The notes: a model not told the origin generated them from the letters alone. A stretch of 64,000 nucleotides of DNA from JASHSH01 sp036490215 (GCA_036490215.1 DASXEH010000063.1:36509-100508); one strand, 5' to 3'; positions 24,837 to 34,505 are shown, counted from the first letter of the stretch. A program made the numbers and translations.

Positions 24837-27800
24837 ATGTCCCGTTTTGCCATCAAATTCCCATATCTGATTGTTGTCTGCTGCCTGATCATCTGCGTTG
24901 TGGGCCTCAACAGCCTGACGCGAATGGCGGTCGATCTGTTCCCGCCGATCAAGATTCCGGTCGTAGTGGTCGCCACCTTCTATTCGGGCATGCCGGCCGA
25001 AGAGATCGAAAACGACATCACGGGCCGCTTCGAGCGCTTCTTCACCTTGGGCAGCGGCATCGAGCACATCGAATCGAAGTCTCTGCCCGGCGTCAGCCTG
25101 ATCAAGATCTACTTTCAGCCCGGCACTGATCCGAACGCGGCGGTCACCACCATCTCCAACCTGGCGATGGCCGATCTGCGACGCCTGCCGCCTGGTACCT
25201 TGCCGCCTGTGGTGCTGAAGTTCGACGCATCGAGCCTACCGGTGTGCCTGATCACGCTGAAGGCGGAGGGGCTGAACGAGGCGGCACTGCACGATATCGG
25301 CCAGTTCAACGTGCGCAACCAGGTTGCCAATGTGCCCGGATCGTCGGTGCCCCCACCCTTCGGCGGCAAGTATCGCCAGATCATGGTCTATGTCGATCCG
25401 GCCAAACTCGATGCCTATCACCTCAGCGCGATGGATGTTGTCAATACGGTCAACCAGTCCAACCTGATTCTGCCGGCCGGCGATGTGAAGGTGGGGCCCT
25501 ACGACTACAACCTCTTCACCAACAGCCAGATCGATCACATCTCCGAGATCAATCAGATCCCGCTGAAGTCGGTCAATGGCTCTGTGGTCACGGTCGGCGA
25601 TATCGGCCAGGCGCGTGACGCGGCGCAAATTCAGACCAATATGGTCCGCGTCGATGGCCAGCCTTCGGTTTATCTGCCCATCCTCAAGCAGGGTGGTGAT
25701 TCAAACACGATCGCCATCGTCGACGGCGTTCGCAAGGCGATCTCCGATCTGTTCGACGTGCCGTCGCAGCTCGTGACCAAGGTGGTGTTCGATCAGTCGG
25801 TCTTTGTTAAGGATGCGATCAACAATCTGATCCATGAAGGCGCGATCGGGATCGGGCTGACCAGCCTGATGATCCTGATCTTCCTGGCCAGCATCCGGGC
25901 TACGGCGGGATCGTTCCTATCGATCCCGCTCTCGGTGCTGGCCACTTTTATCGTTCTGGCGGCGGGCGGCAACTCAATCAACTCGATGATTCTCGGCGGC
26001 TTGGCTCTGGCGTTCTCCCGCCTGATCGACAATTCGGTCGTAGTCCTCGAGAACATCTTTCGCCACATCGAGCATGGCGCCGATCCGAAGACGGCAGCTG
26101 AGGAGGGTGGTCGCGAAGTCGCTCTGCCGGTTCTGGCGGCCACGATCACCACCGCCATCGTCTTCTTTCCCGTGACCTTGCTGTTCGGTGTCAGCAAATA
26201 CCTGTTCACTGCGCTGGCGACATCGGTCGTGCTGTCACTCTTCGCGTCCTATGTAGTGGCGATGACCGTGGTGCCGCTGTTCTGCGCCAAGTTCATCCGC
26301 CGGCACCACAATGTCCTTGAGACCACACCGAAGGGCGAAAAGCCGCCTCACAAGCCGTCTTTGGGCGATCGCTTCAGCCACAGCTTCAACCAAGGGTTCG
26401 AGGCGGTTCTGCGCGTCTACGACCATCTTGTCGCCGGCGCTCTAAAGGCGCCGCGCGTGACGCTGCTCATCCTTCTCGCGCTATGCGGCACTGCTGCCGT
26501 GACTTATCCGATGATGGGCTTGGCCTATTTCCCGCGCACAGATCCGGGCCAGTTCGTCGTCTCGATCAAAGCGCCGACCGGCACGCGAATCGAGCTCACC
26601 AACGACGATGTGGCCCAGGTCGAAGGCATCATCCGCCACATCGTGTCGCCACACGATCTCGATATCATCGTCTCGAATATCGGCGTCGCGCCGGGCTTGT
26701 CGTCGATCTACACGGCCAATACGGCATCGCATACCGCCTTCATTCAGGTCGGTCTGAAGCAAGATCATACGGTCGGCAGCTATACCTATATGGACGAGGT
26801 CAGGACCGCGTTGCAGCAGCAGATGCCGCAGCTGACGACCTATTTCCAATCGGGCGGCCTAGTCGATGCCATCGTCAACCAGGGTACGCCGGCGCCGATC
26901 GACATCCAGGTCGCCGGGTCCAACCTCGACAAGACGGCCGCGATGGCGGCACAACTCGCCGGCAAAATCCGCGCCCTGCCCGGTGTGGGCGATGTGTTCG
27001 TGCCTCAGGATGTCGATGCGCCGTCGCTCGAAATCGACGTCAATCGCCAGCGTGCCGACGAATTGGGGCTATCGCAGAAAGAGGTCGTCGATAACGTCAT
27101 CACCGCACTGACCTCGAACGGAATGATCGCGCCGGCCTATTGGGTCGACCCCAAGAGTGGCAACGACTACATGCTGACCGTGCAGTTCCCCGAAAACACG
27201 GTCAAGACGCTCGACGACTTGAAGGCGATCCCCGTGCGTGCCGCGGGACGGCCCGAAGTCGCTCTCCTTGATGCCGTCACCAGCATCAAACGCGTCGAAG
27301 CGCCGACGGTGGTCAACCACTATCAAATTCAGCGTGTGATGGATGTCTACGTGTCGCCCAAGACGGAAAATCTGCGCGCCGTCGCCGGCGGTATCAACGA
27401 CATCATTGCGCATACAGATATCCCGAAGAGCATGCGGATTCATATTCGCGGGGCGATCGGCGCCATGTACAGCACGTTTTCGAGCTTCGGCACCGGTCTC
27501 GTGCTTGCCGTAGCGCTGCTCTATCTTGTGCTTGTTGCACAGTTCAAATCCTTCGTTGACCCCATGATCATCCTCACGGCCGTGCCGCCGGGCATCGCGG
27601 GTGCCGCCGCCATTCTGGTCATGACCGGCACCACGCTCAACGTGATGGCGCTGATGGGCATAGTGATGTTGGTCGGCATCGTCGTGTCGAACAGCATTCT
27701 GATCGTTGAATTCGCACACCGTGTGGCTGAAGAGCGAAAAGAGGGGGCGGCGGCCGCTGTAGCGCTGTCCTGCCGTATCCGCCTACGCCCGATCTTGATG

Positions 27801-28004
27801 ACGTCGTTGGCGACGATCATCGGCTTGATTCCGATGGCGCTAGGCGCCGGGGCAGGCAGCGAGGCCTATGCACCGCTGGCGCGGGTCATCATCGGCGGGC
27901 TGACGGTATCGGTGATCGTCACGATCTTCATCGTGCCTGCGGCCTATGTGCTGGTTCATCGCCGCCGCGAATTGCCGTCTGACGCTGCTACGCAAGCGTC
28001 ATGA
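24837..28004 (+). CDS. RND efflux pump inner-membrane permease (HAE type)
   Basis: The 1055-aa protein has the full RND layout: a first membrane helix, a large periplasmic loop (to about residue 330), six helices, a second helix near residue 545, a second periplasmic loop and six final helices (GIVMLVGIVVSNSILIVEF). In the fourth helix the usual Asp-Asp pair reads Asp398-Asn399 (LIDNSVVVLEN), a common variant. It forms a proton-driven trimer exporting small toxic molecules with the adaptor and outer-membrane genes around it. Its stop overlaps the TolC-like gene start. Confidence 0.93.
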   Translation: MSRFAIKFPYLIVVCCLIICVVGLNSLTRMAVDLFPPIKIPVVVVATFYSGMPAEEIENDITGRFERFFTLGSGIEHIESKSLPGVSLIKIYFQPGTDPNAAVTTISNLAMADLRRLPPGTLPPVVLKFDASSLPVCLITLKAEGLNEAALHDIGQFNVRNQVANVPGSSVPPPFGGKYRQIMVYVDPAKLDAYHLSAMDVVNTVNQSNLILPAGDVKVGPYDYNLFTNSQIDHISEINQIPLKSVNGSVVTVGDIGQARDAAQIQTNMVRVDGQPSVYLPILKQGGDSNTIAIVDGVRKAISDLFDVPSQLVTKVVFDQSVFVKDAINNLIHEGAIGIGLTSLMILIFLASIRATAGSFLSIPLSVLATFIVLAAGGNSINSMILGGLALAFSRLIDNSVVVLENIFRHIEHGADPKTAAEEGGREVALPVLAATITTAIVFFPVTLLFGVSKYLFTALATSVVLSLFASYVVAMTVVPLFCAKFIRRHHNVLETTPKGEKPPHKPSLGDRFSHSFNQGFEAVLRVYDHLVAGALKAPRVTLLILLALCGTAAVTYPMMGLAYFPRTDPGQFVVSIKAPTGTRIELTNDDVAQVEGIIRHIVSPHDLDIIVSNIGVAPGLSSIYTANTASHTAFIQVGLKQDHTVGSYTYMDEVRTALQQQMPQLTTYFQSGGLVDAIVNQGTPAPIDIQVAGSNLDKTAAMAAQLAGKIRALPGVGDVFVPQDVDAPSLEIDVNRQRADELGLSQKEVVDNVITALTSNGMIAPAYWVDPKSGNDYMLTVQFPENTVKTLDDLKAIPVRAAGRPEVALLDAVTSIKRVEAPTVVNHYQIQRVMDVYVSPKTENLRAVAGGINDIIAHTDIPKSMRIHIRGAIGAMYSTFSSFGTGLVLAVALLYLVLVAQFKSFVDPMIILTAVPPGIAGAAAILVMTGTTLNVMALMGIVMLVGIVVSNSILIVEFAHRVAEERKEGAAAAVALSCRIRLRPILMTSLATIIGLIPMALGAGAGSEAYAPLARVIIGGLTVSVIVTIFIVPAAYVLVHRRRELPSDAATQAS

Positions 28005-29335
28005 CACGTCCGATGTCTTTCCGTGCGGCGATTTCGGCTCTGGCACTGACGGCGGTGCTGGTTGGCCCCGTTTCGGCCGCCGAGCCGGCAGCGAGCACCC
28101 TGACGCTGGCCCAGGCGCAACAGATCGCCCTGCAAAACCATCCCACCGTGCGCTTGTCGAATTTCGATGTCAGCGCGGCACAGGCTTTGGTCGACGTCGC
28201 CAAGTCATCCTACTATCCGCAGGTCGGTGCTTCCGCCGTACGTGCCTTTGCCGGCGATGGAACGCGTATCGGCACCACCGGCACGGGCATAACCGACCCT
28301 ACGATCCTGCAGCGTGAGTCCGTCGGCGTGAACGTGTCGCAATTGATCACCGATTTCGGCAAGACCGATAGTCTGGTCGATGCGTCGAAGGATGCACTGC
28401 AAGCCCAGATCGCCGTGGGGCAGGAGACGCGAGAGGCCGTCCTTCTTTCAGTCACCCAGGCTTATTTCGATTTGCTGCGCACCCAGGCCTTGCTCAAAGT
28501 GGCCGACAGCACGTTCAAGCAACGAGACACCTTGCTGGGGCAGATCAAGTCGCTCCAGAGCGCGCAATTGCGCTCCAACCTGGATGTCAGCATCGCCCAG
28601 CAGGATTTGGACGACGCGCAGCAAATGGTCTTGCAGGCCAAAGACAGCGTTGCCGATGCGACCGCGACCCTGGTCGAGGCCCTGGGATACAACGATACGC
28701 GTCATTTCAATTTGGCCGACATTGCCACGGTTCCGGCGATGACCCAGAGGCTGGATGGCGCGCTGGAAGAGGCCTCCAACCAGAACCCCGAGCTGACCGA
28801 GCTGCGGGCTCAGCGTAACGCCGCCAAAGCCTATGCGGAGGCAGCATCGCGTGCTTTCTATCCGACGGTCAGCGCGATGGCCTATGGCGGTGGCAATCCG
28901 ATACGTGAGGAAGATCAGAAGCTGAACCCGGCTTATGGAACGCTCGGTGTCGTTCTCTCGATTCCGTTGTTTACGGGCGGCAGTCTCGAGGGCCAGGAGC
29001 GCGCCGACCAGGAGCGTGCCGAGGCCGCCCAGGCTGCGTTCGATGCGCAGAGGAACCGGCTTCTGCGCGACGTCCATATCGCCTTCGATAGCCTGAATAC
29101 GGCCTATGCCAATATCGAAGTCACGCAACACCAGGTCGACAACGCCGCCGATTCGCTGCGTCTGACCGAAGCGCGCTATCAGATCGGTTCGAGCTCGATC
29201 GTCGATCTCAGCACGGCACAACTGCGCCAGACCCAGGCGCAGATTGCCCATACGGACGCGATCTACCAATATCTGATCCGCCGCGCCGCGCTCGACTACG
29301 TCACCGGCTCCATCGCCGATAACGGCACGCCGTAA
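28001..29335 (+). CDS. TolC family outer-membrane efflux protein
   Basis: The 444-aa protein has a signal peptide (cleaved near VSA/AEP) and two repeated halves rich in helical heptads, each starting with an outer-membrane-factor pattern (LTLAQAQQIALQNHPTVRL; LDGALEEASNQNPELTELRAQ). It forms the outer-membrane and periplasmic tunnel of the RND pump. It overlaps the pump gene by 4 bases (ATGA). The ATG at 28013 is a second possible start. The following hairpin serves the minus-strand porin gene. Confidence 0.9.
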   Translation: MTRPMSFRAAISALALTAVLVGPVSAAEPAASTLTLAQAQQIALQNHPTVRLSNFDVSAAQALVDVAKSSYYPQVGASAVRAFAGDGTRIGTTGTGITDPTILQRESVGVNVSQLITDFGKTDSLVDASKDALQAQIAVGQETREAVLLSVTQAYFDLLRTQALLKVADSTFKQRDTLLGQIKSLQSAQLRSNLDVSIAQQDLDDAQQMVLQAKDSVADATATLVEALGYNDTRHFNLADIATVPAMTQRLDGALEEASNQNPELTELRAQRNAAKAYAEAASRAFYPTVSAMAYGGGNPIREEDQKLNPAYGTLGVVLSIPLFTGGSLEGQERADQERAEAAQAAFDAQRNRLLRDVHIAFDSLNTAYANIEVTQHQVDNAADSLRLTEARYQIGSSSIVDLSTAQLRQTQAQIAHTDAIYQYLIRRAALDYVTGSIADNGTP

Positions 29336-29354
29336 TTTTCCTTCGCTTTAGGCA

Positions 29355-29388
29355 AAAAATAAGGGGAGCGATCTGTGGATCGCTCCCC
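29355..29388 (-). terminator. Rho-independent terminator of the porin gene
   Basis: A perfect 11-bp GC-rich stem (29363-29373 with 29378-29388) with a four-base loop is followed, on the minus strand, by a T-rich tract (TTATTTTTT). It lies about 60 bases after the porin stop. On the plus strand no T-run follows, so its main use is for the porin transcript. Confidence 0.85.
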
Positions 29389-29449
29389 CCGGGGGATGTC
29401 TCGCTGGGCCCCGTGTGACGGCAGGAGGGGTCCCGCCGCCGAAAGGTGC

Positions 29450-31105
29450 TTAGAAGGGGTAGTAACGGAAGCTGGTCATGATGATGTTTTCGTTGGCGTG
29501 CGGTGCGCCACCGACACCACCGAAGGTGTCGACATGCACATACGCTTCCGAAGCACCCACTTCCATCATGCCCGAGTTGCCCTGGTAGAACTTCCACCAG
29601 CCGCCGACGGTGCCCTGCCATTCCGACTTCATGTTGGCCGTGCACAACGTGGTGGTGAGAGCCGCCGAGCAGTTGGCGTTGGAGTAGTTCGCGTTGCCGT
29701 AGCCGGAGGTCGTGCCGACCACGGCCGTCTTCTGCACCTGCTCGATACCGCCGTAACTGTAGAGGTCGATATTGGTCGTCGGATGTCCGACCAAACCAGC
29801 CAAGGCCATGAGTTCAGGAATCGGCGTCAGCTCGTCGTTGTTTGCATTGACGGCGGCGTCGTTGAACTGCGCCGAGCCGTAACGGCCGATACCCGAACCG
29901 TCGAGGAAGCTCAACTGGAAGTCCAACTTCTTGGCGACGACCGGGAGGATGGCGGCCGCACCAGCACCGCCACCGAAGGTGTCGTGGCTGCCCGGCGAAG
30001 TGGCTGCGGCGCTGGCGTGGTCATGGAACCAACGGCCGACACCGTACACTTCGTAGTGGCCCCAACCTGGATCGAAGGCCACCTTTGCAACTAGGTCGGG
30101 CACCTCATCCAGAGAGTAGGTACCGGTAGAACCATTCAGCAGGCTGCCGCCCGTGGCGCCGGTGCTCACGCCCGCAACCGCCGTGCCGCCGCCGCCCTCG
30201 TAGCCGCTGTTGTTGTAGATGCTGGCTTGAGGCGTTTCGGCAGAGAAGCCCACCCAGACCTTCTTGTCGAAGTCTTTGACCACACGGATCTGCGGTGCGC
30301 GGTCCCAGGTGAAGCCGGTGACGTACTGTGCCTCAATCCCGATCGGGGTGACTTCGCTGCGCGGCGTGATGCCGACCCGGTCCAGCGTCAGCAAGCTCCA
30401 GGTTTGACCACCCAGCACGTGCCATCCGTCAGCCGCATCGTCATAGGTCGCATAGATATGCCGAATGCGCGGCACATAGCTGTTGCTTTCCGCCGAATTC
30501 GAGGTCGTGCCGACACCGAGGAAGTCGAATTCGAAATAGGCGGCGTAGTTCTGCATATCTTCGCCGCCCTGCGCGAGCAAGGACAGACGGCTCTGACGCG
30601 CCGTACCGCGGAATTCCGAGTTATCGTAGTTGGCCGAGTCGGCCAGCGGGATGCCGTTAGCATAGCCGAGCTTGAATGACGAACCGACATCGGCAACTTC
30701 GTCGTGGTTACGCTCGATACCGGCGGCTTCGATGAACCCACCCATGGTCAGGCTGACGTTCGAGCTCTTGTAGAAGATGCCGTGGCTGGTCATGCCGGCC
30801 GGAGCATTGGCCGGTTGAGCCTGGGCCGCCTGGGTCTTGGCCATGGCCGCAGCAGCGGCCGCCTTGTCGGCCTGAACCTGTGTGGTAGCCGCTTGAGCCT
30901 TCAGCATCTCAAGCGCTTGCTGCTGTTGATTGATCTGCTGCTGTTGCGCCTCGATCTGCTGCTGCAAAGTCTGAAGCTGTTGGGTCGTAGTTGCCGATTG
31001 AGCAAAGGCCTGCGGCGACAATGAAATCGCTGCAACTGCAAGTGAAACTGTAAGCAATGCGCGCGCGCTGCAACATTGCTGTAGTAATGATTTAGAATAA
31101 TACAA
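29450..31105 (-). CDS. Outer-membrane porin with N-terminal Gln-rich coiled coil
   Basis: The 551-aa protein has a signal peptide (cleaved near AFA/QSA). A Gln- and Ala-rich heptad region (about residues 40-95; LQTLQQQIEAQQQQINQQ) is probably a periplasmic coiled coil. A long beta-strand-rich domain then starts at a MGGFIEAAG-like first strand and ends in a C-terminal Phe (FRYYPF) as outer-membrane barrels do. It resembles porins or Omp-type channels of alphaproteobacteria; its substrate is unknown. The start is a TTG at 31105, favoured by a GGGGAG site seven bases upstream. It lies downstream of a two-component system and may be controlled by it. Confidence 0.83.
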   Translation of the reverse strand: MYYSKSLLQQCCSARALLTVSLAVAAISLSPQAFAQSATTTQQLQTLQQQIEAQQQQINQQQQALEMLKAQAATTQVQADKAAAAAAMAKTQAAQAQPANAPAGMTSHGIFYKSSNVSLTMGGFIEAAGIERNHDEVADVGSSFKLGYANGIPLADSANYDNSEFRGTARQSRLSLLAQGGEDMQNYAAYFEFDFLGVGTTSNSAESNSYVPRIRHIYATYDDAADGWHVLGGQTWSLLTLDRVGITPRSEVTPIGIEAQYVTGFTWDRAPQIRVVKDFDKKVWVGFSAETPQASIYNNSGYEGGGGTAVAGVSTGATGGSLLNGSTGTYSLDEVPDLVAKVAFDPGWGHYEVYGVGRWFHDHASAAATSPGSHDTFGGGAGAAAILPVVAKKLDFQLSFLDGSGIGRYGSAQFNDAAVNANNDELTPIPELMALAGLVGHPTTNIDLYSYGGIEQVQKTAVVGTTSGYGNANYSNANCSAALTTTLCTANMKSEWQGTVGGWWKFYQGNSGMMEVGASEAYVHVDTFGGVGGAPHANENIIMTSFRYYPF

Positions 31106-31203
31106 AGCGCATCTCCCCTCGCGTGCGGTAAGGATGCGCTATATCGCGATTTATGCTGCAGTCCAGCAATTAAAAGAAATTTTAAGTCGCTGTATTACTT
31201 ATA

Positions 31204-31217
31204 TGTTACAAGTAACA
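31204..31217. promoter_or_regulatory. Palindrome upstream of the porin gene
   Basis: TGTTAC and GTAACA are separated by two bases, a 14-base two-fold symmetric element about 100 bases upstream of the porin start in an AT-rich gap. It could be a binding site for a dimeric regulator. Which protein binds is not known; the adjacent OmpR-type regulator usually prefers direct repeats, so it is not an obvious match. Confidence 0.4.
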
Positions 31218-31330
31218 AAACCGTCATCATTGTGATGCGGGCATGCAAGCGCGCGACAATGCGTGCCCGGTCACAGGGTTAGATGAATGGAAATGTCGTC
31301 GGGGCGCGGCGACGGGCCGCGGGCCGCAAA

Positions 31331-32740
31331 TCAGGCGGCGGATTGTTCGCTTTGGATCTGGCAGACCAGATCGAAGATCGCGCCGGGGCGGCCATCGGAA
31401 ATTTGGATCGCGAAATTGTGCAGATGAGCGATGGCCTGGACCAGACTCAGGCCCAGTCCATGGCCTTGGATATGGCGCGTGGCGCGCGACCGATAGAAGC
31501 GTTGGAACACGGCGTCGTATTCGCTTTGTGGGATGCCGGTGCCGCTATCGGCGACGCGAATGACCACGGCGCCCCTATCATCTTGGAAGGAGCGGACACA
31601 GACCTTGCCACCGGCCGGCGTATATTTGATCGCGTTGTCGACCAGATTGGCCACGGCCTCGATCAGCAGCTCCCGATCGCCGCGCACCTGGGCGGTGACA
31701 CTCATATCCAGATCGAACTCGAGATTCTTTTCCTCGGCGATCGGTTCATAGAGATCGGCCACCGTCTGTACGACGTCGGACATGTCCAGAATGGCAAAGG
31801 CGGCCCTGCGGCGGCCATCTTCGATCTCCGAGATGCGCAGCAGCGCTGTGATGATGCCGAGCGTCAGATTGAGATCGGTCAAGGCGCGATCGACCACATC
31901 GTCGATGTCGTTGGGGTCGCGGCTTTCGTTTCGTGTCGCGATGAGGCGCGTGTGCATGCGTGTGAGAGGCGTGCGCAGATCATGGGCGATATTGTCGGTG
32001 ACGCCGCGGATCTGGTTCACCAGGCGCTCAATCTCGTCGAGCATACGGTTGACGCTGATCGTCAGCCGGTCGAAGTCGTCGGACGTCCCTTTGACCGGGA
32101 GGCGCTCGCGCAGATTGCCGCGCATGATGCGAGCGACGGTCTGGTTGGCCGCGACAATGCGGCGTTGGGTGCGAAGACTGAGGCCAACACCGGCCAGGAT
32201 CGCCAGGATCGCCGCCGGGAAGACACCGAGCAGCAGCGAGCGCGTAACGATCGTGCGGAGATTCTGCAGCTCGACGATGCTGCGACCGATGATCAGGGTG
32301 CCATGGTCGGGCAGGGGCCTGGCGACGGCGAGGATGTTCTCGAAGACATCGAACGCGTCGTCATTGCGGTCCACATAGATGTCGTGGACTTTTCCATCGC
32401 TAGGCAAGCCTTTCGGAATGACGGAGAGATTGCCTACGAGATATTCGCCTTTGGCGTCGAACAAAGCCGCAAAGGTGGCGCGATGGAAGTCGCCGGCGAG
32501 ATTGGTCTCGACGTCCTGCTTGATGCGGTCTGTCGGTTCGCTGGTGATGATATCGGCTTCCTGCATCAGAAGCCTGGTGATGCGGCCTTTCTCGTAGACA
32601 GCCGTCTGCCAATAGATGAAGCCGAACAGGATGAGGGACGATGCGGCCGAGCCGAGAGCAAAGAACGCCGTCAGCCGAAAGATCGACGTCCGGAAGAGTT
32701 CAGGCAGGCGCACTGAGCATGAACCCTGCCCGGCGGACAC
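31331..32740 (-). CDS. Sensor histidine kinase
   Basis: The 469-aa kinase has two membrane helices (about residues 22-43 and 167-188) flanking a periplasmic sensor region, then a HAMP domain, the phospho-acceptor His in NIAHDLRTPL (near residue 255), the N box in VANLVDNAIKY, and G boxes VADSGTGIP and GHGLGLSL. It pairs with the response regulator upstream, whose end it overlaps. The start is a GTG at 32740; a GTG at 32713 is equally possible and leaves the same domains. The signal is unknown. Confidence 0.88.
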   Translation of the reverse strand: MSAGQGSCSVRLPELFRTSIFRLTAFFALGSAASSLILFGFIYWQTAVYEKGRITRLLMQEADIITSEPTDRIKQDVETNLAGDFHRATFAALFDAKGEYLVGNLSVIPKGLPSDGKVHDIYVDRNDDAFDVFENILAVARPLPDHGTLIIGRSIVELQNLRTIVTRSLLLGVFPAAILAILAGVGLSLRTQRRIVAANQTVARIMRGNLRERLPVKGTSDDFDRLTISVNRMLDEIERLVNQIRGVTDNIAHDLRTPLTRMHTRLIATRNESRDPNDIDDVVDRALTDLNLTLGIITALLRISEIEDGRRRAAFAILDMSDVVQTVADLYEPIAEEKNLEFDLDMSVTAQVRGDRELLIEAVANLVDNAIKYTPAGGKVCVRSFQDDRGAVVIRVADSGTGIPQSEYDAVFQRFYRSRATRHIQGHGLGLSLVQAIAHLHNFAIQISDGRPGAIFDLVCQIQSEQSAA

Positions 32741-33518
32741 TCAACACCATCGGCGGCTCGCCGGGCCCGTCGATCTTGCGACGCAGTTTGCCGATATGCA
32801 CGTCGACGAGATTCGTCTCGGGCACGAACTTGTACTGCCAGATGTCTTCCAACAGCATGGCGCGCGTCACGACCTGGTCGCGATGACGCATCAGGTATTC
32901 GAGCAGTTTGAACTCGCGGGGCAAGAGATCGATCTCGCGCTGGTCGCGCCAGGCGCTGCGCTCGATCAGATCGAGCTTCAGTGGCCCGACCTGCAGCGAA
33001 GTCTCGCGCGCGGAAGATGAGCGGCGCAACAATGCCTCGATACGCGCCACCAGTTCTTCGGGATCGAAGGGCTTGATCAGATAGTCGTCGCCGCCGGCGC
33101 GTAAACCCTTTACGCGCTCTTCAGAACCGCCCATTGCGCTGAGGACAAGAACGGGCTTGGACATCGCTTCGGCGCGCATCGTTTCGAGGATCGTCAAGCC
33201 GTCGATATCGTCGAGCATGCGGTCGACGATCATCAAATCGAACGCGCCACGCCGGGCCTGGGCCAATCCGTCCTGCGCCGTCGCCGTATGGCTGATGGAA
33301 TAGCCGCGGCGCGAAAGGTCGCGCGAAATGTTCAATGCAATTTCGAGATCGTCTTCGACCAGTAAGATCGAATGAGCGTGAGCAGCGATCGAGAGGGCTG
33401 AGTCGTGAGGGGCGAGGGACATGGGTTCGCGACCTGGGGCTTTCTCTGGGGCTTTTCCGGACGCAGCGTCTCGCCAGTTCTGCCGGAGGGGGCCTGTCAT
33501 GCTGATACCCGTGTCCAT
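32700..33518 (-). CDS. OmpR/PhoB family response regulator
   Basis: The protein is up to 272 aa long. The receiver domain starts at ILLVEDDLEI and has the phospho-acceptor Asp in LMIVDRML; the C-terminal winged helix is typical (PREFKLLEYLMRH, VDVHIGKLRRKID). It overlaps the histidine kinase gene. A 40-50 residue N-terminal stretch precedes the receiver domain; if translation starts at the ATG at 33422 instead, most of it disappears, so the start is uncertain. The porin gene two genes downstream is a plausible target. Confidence 0.86.
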   Translation of the reverse strand: MDTGISMTGPLRQNWRDAASGKAPEKAPGREPMSLAPHDSALSIAAHAHSILLVEDDLEIALNISRDLSRRGYSISHTATAQDGLAQARRGAFDLMIVDRMLDDIDGLTILETMRAEAMSKPVLVLSAMGGSEERVKGLRAGGDDYLIKPFDPEELVARIEALLRRSSSARETSLQVGPLKLDLIERSAWRDQREIDLLPREFKLLEYLMRHRDQVVTRAMLLEDIWQYKFVPETNLVDVHIGKLRRKIDGPGEPPMVLSVRRAGFMLSAPA

Positions 33519-33853
33519 TGCCCAATCCCACTAAATTAGCTTTTAGCTTTAGTGCTCTGCCTGCTGTGGGTGAGAAGGCACTTTTATCATTTGTTGCGGT
33601 AATGTGGCGATACCAAGGCCTCCGGCCGGAACGGTGCGAGTTTTCACAATTAGGCGAGATGCCCTTTCCGCCGCGTAATCTGGGGCCGCCCGGCCAGTCA
33701 GCGCATGAAAAACTATTTAATGTACCGGCGTATTCGGCGGGCGTACCGATACGCGATCGCCTAGCTCCAAGCCATTGGCAATAAAAAGTATTTTAAGATT
33801 CTGCCTCGGACGAAGAGGCGCAGGAGCCGGCACCGCGATTAACGGGTGACGCC
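33519..33853. other. Intergenic region, no gene seen
   Basis: This 335-base gap separates divergent genes (response regulator minus, lipoprotein plus). Near 33537 there is a small direct repeat of TTAGCTT. I see no gene, RNA or convincing promoter hexamers; promoters for both sides are expected here. Confidence 0.4.
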
Positions 33854-34423
33854 ATGCGAGCGACTCCTCTTCTCATTACCTCTCTCTGCCTTGGTCTCGC
33901 GGCCTGTGGCGAGATCGGCGCGAGCTACGCCGAGTGGTATGACCCGCAAACAGCGAAGTCGTCTGGCCCGATCGACGTCACCGTCATCGGATCCGGGACC
34001 GGAAGCGCCGAGTCTACCGTGGCCGCGGCCGTCACTGATGCTCTTCGCGCAAAAGGTATTCAGGCGGGCGACATGACAGCTGTCGGCATCGCTGACAGCC
34101 ATCTTCGCTTGACGTTGGTGTACGGCTCCGTCGCCAAGGCGCTCGCCGCAGAGGGCGACGGTGATAACAATGCGAGTGTCTGCAAGTTGGTCAATGGGGC
34201 TGCGGGTGCGTCCATGCCACGTGGCGGTGCGGTGGGCAGCGGTTCGACGCCCGTTCTTGCGGTGCTGTGCTCGCAGAACGCCTTCCTCAGCCTTGCCTAT
34301 GGCGATTTCGACAACAGCAAAGGGTCCGATGCGATGGTCGCGCAGACCCATGCCTCAAGCCTGATCGATCAGGTATTCCCGGCGATGAATTGGGAAGCCT
34401 ACGACAACGCCAATCGCGGTTGA
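33854..34423 (+). CDS. Predicted lipoprotein of unknown function
   Basis: The 189-aa protein starts with a lipoprotein signal peptide ending in the lipobox LAAC (Cys18), so it is probably lipid-anchored; Gly follows the Cys, which in many systems allows outer-membrane sorting. The rest (GPIDVTVIGSGTGSAEST, Ala/Gly/Ser-rich) shows no known motif. Two cysteines (in SVCKLV and VLCSQN) may form a disulfide. The ribosome site is weak. A strong terminator follows. The family is not recognised. Confidence 0.72.
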   Translation: MRATPLLITSLCLGLAACGEIGASYAEWYDPQTAKSSGPIDVTVIGSGTGSAESTVAAAVTDALRAKGIQAGDMTAVGIADSHLRLTLVYGSVAKALAAEGDGDNNASVCKLVNGAAGASMPRGGAVGSGSTPVLAVLCSQNAFLSLAYGDFDNSKGSDAMVAQTHASSLIDQVFPAMNWEAYDNANRG

Positions 34424-34467
34424 GACGCGAAGCAAAGTTTTTTCTTAGAGGGAAACGTCCAAAAAGC

Positions 34468-34505
34468 AGCCGGCCCGTTCTCATTGAGAACGGGCCGGCT
34501 TTTTC
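34468..34505. terminator. Bidirectional rho-independent terminator
   Basis: A 14-bp perfect stem (34468-34481 with 34487-34500) with a five-base loop is followed by TTTTT on the plus strand, and AAAAA precedes it, so both strands carry a U-run. It ends the lipoprotein gene (plus) and the small exported protein gene at 34535 (minus). Confidence 0.9.

Noticed and set aside
30890..30980. CTG/CAG-like repeat tract as a possible microsatellite
   Set aside because: It encodes the Gln-rich coiled coil of the porin with mixed codons, so it is protein-driven low complexity and not a DNA repeat array.
31283..32716. 477-codon frame antisense to the histidine kinase
   Set aside because: It mirrors the kinase gene codon by codon and lacks any motif; the kinase has H, N and G boxes.
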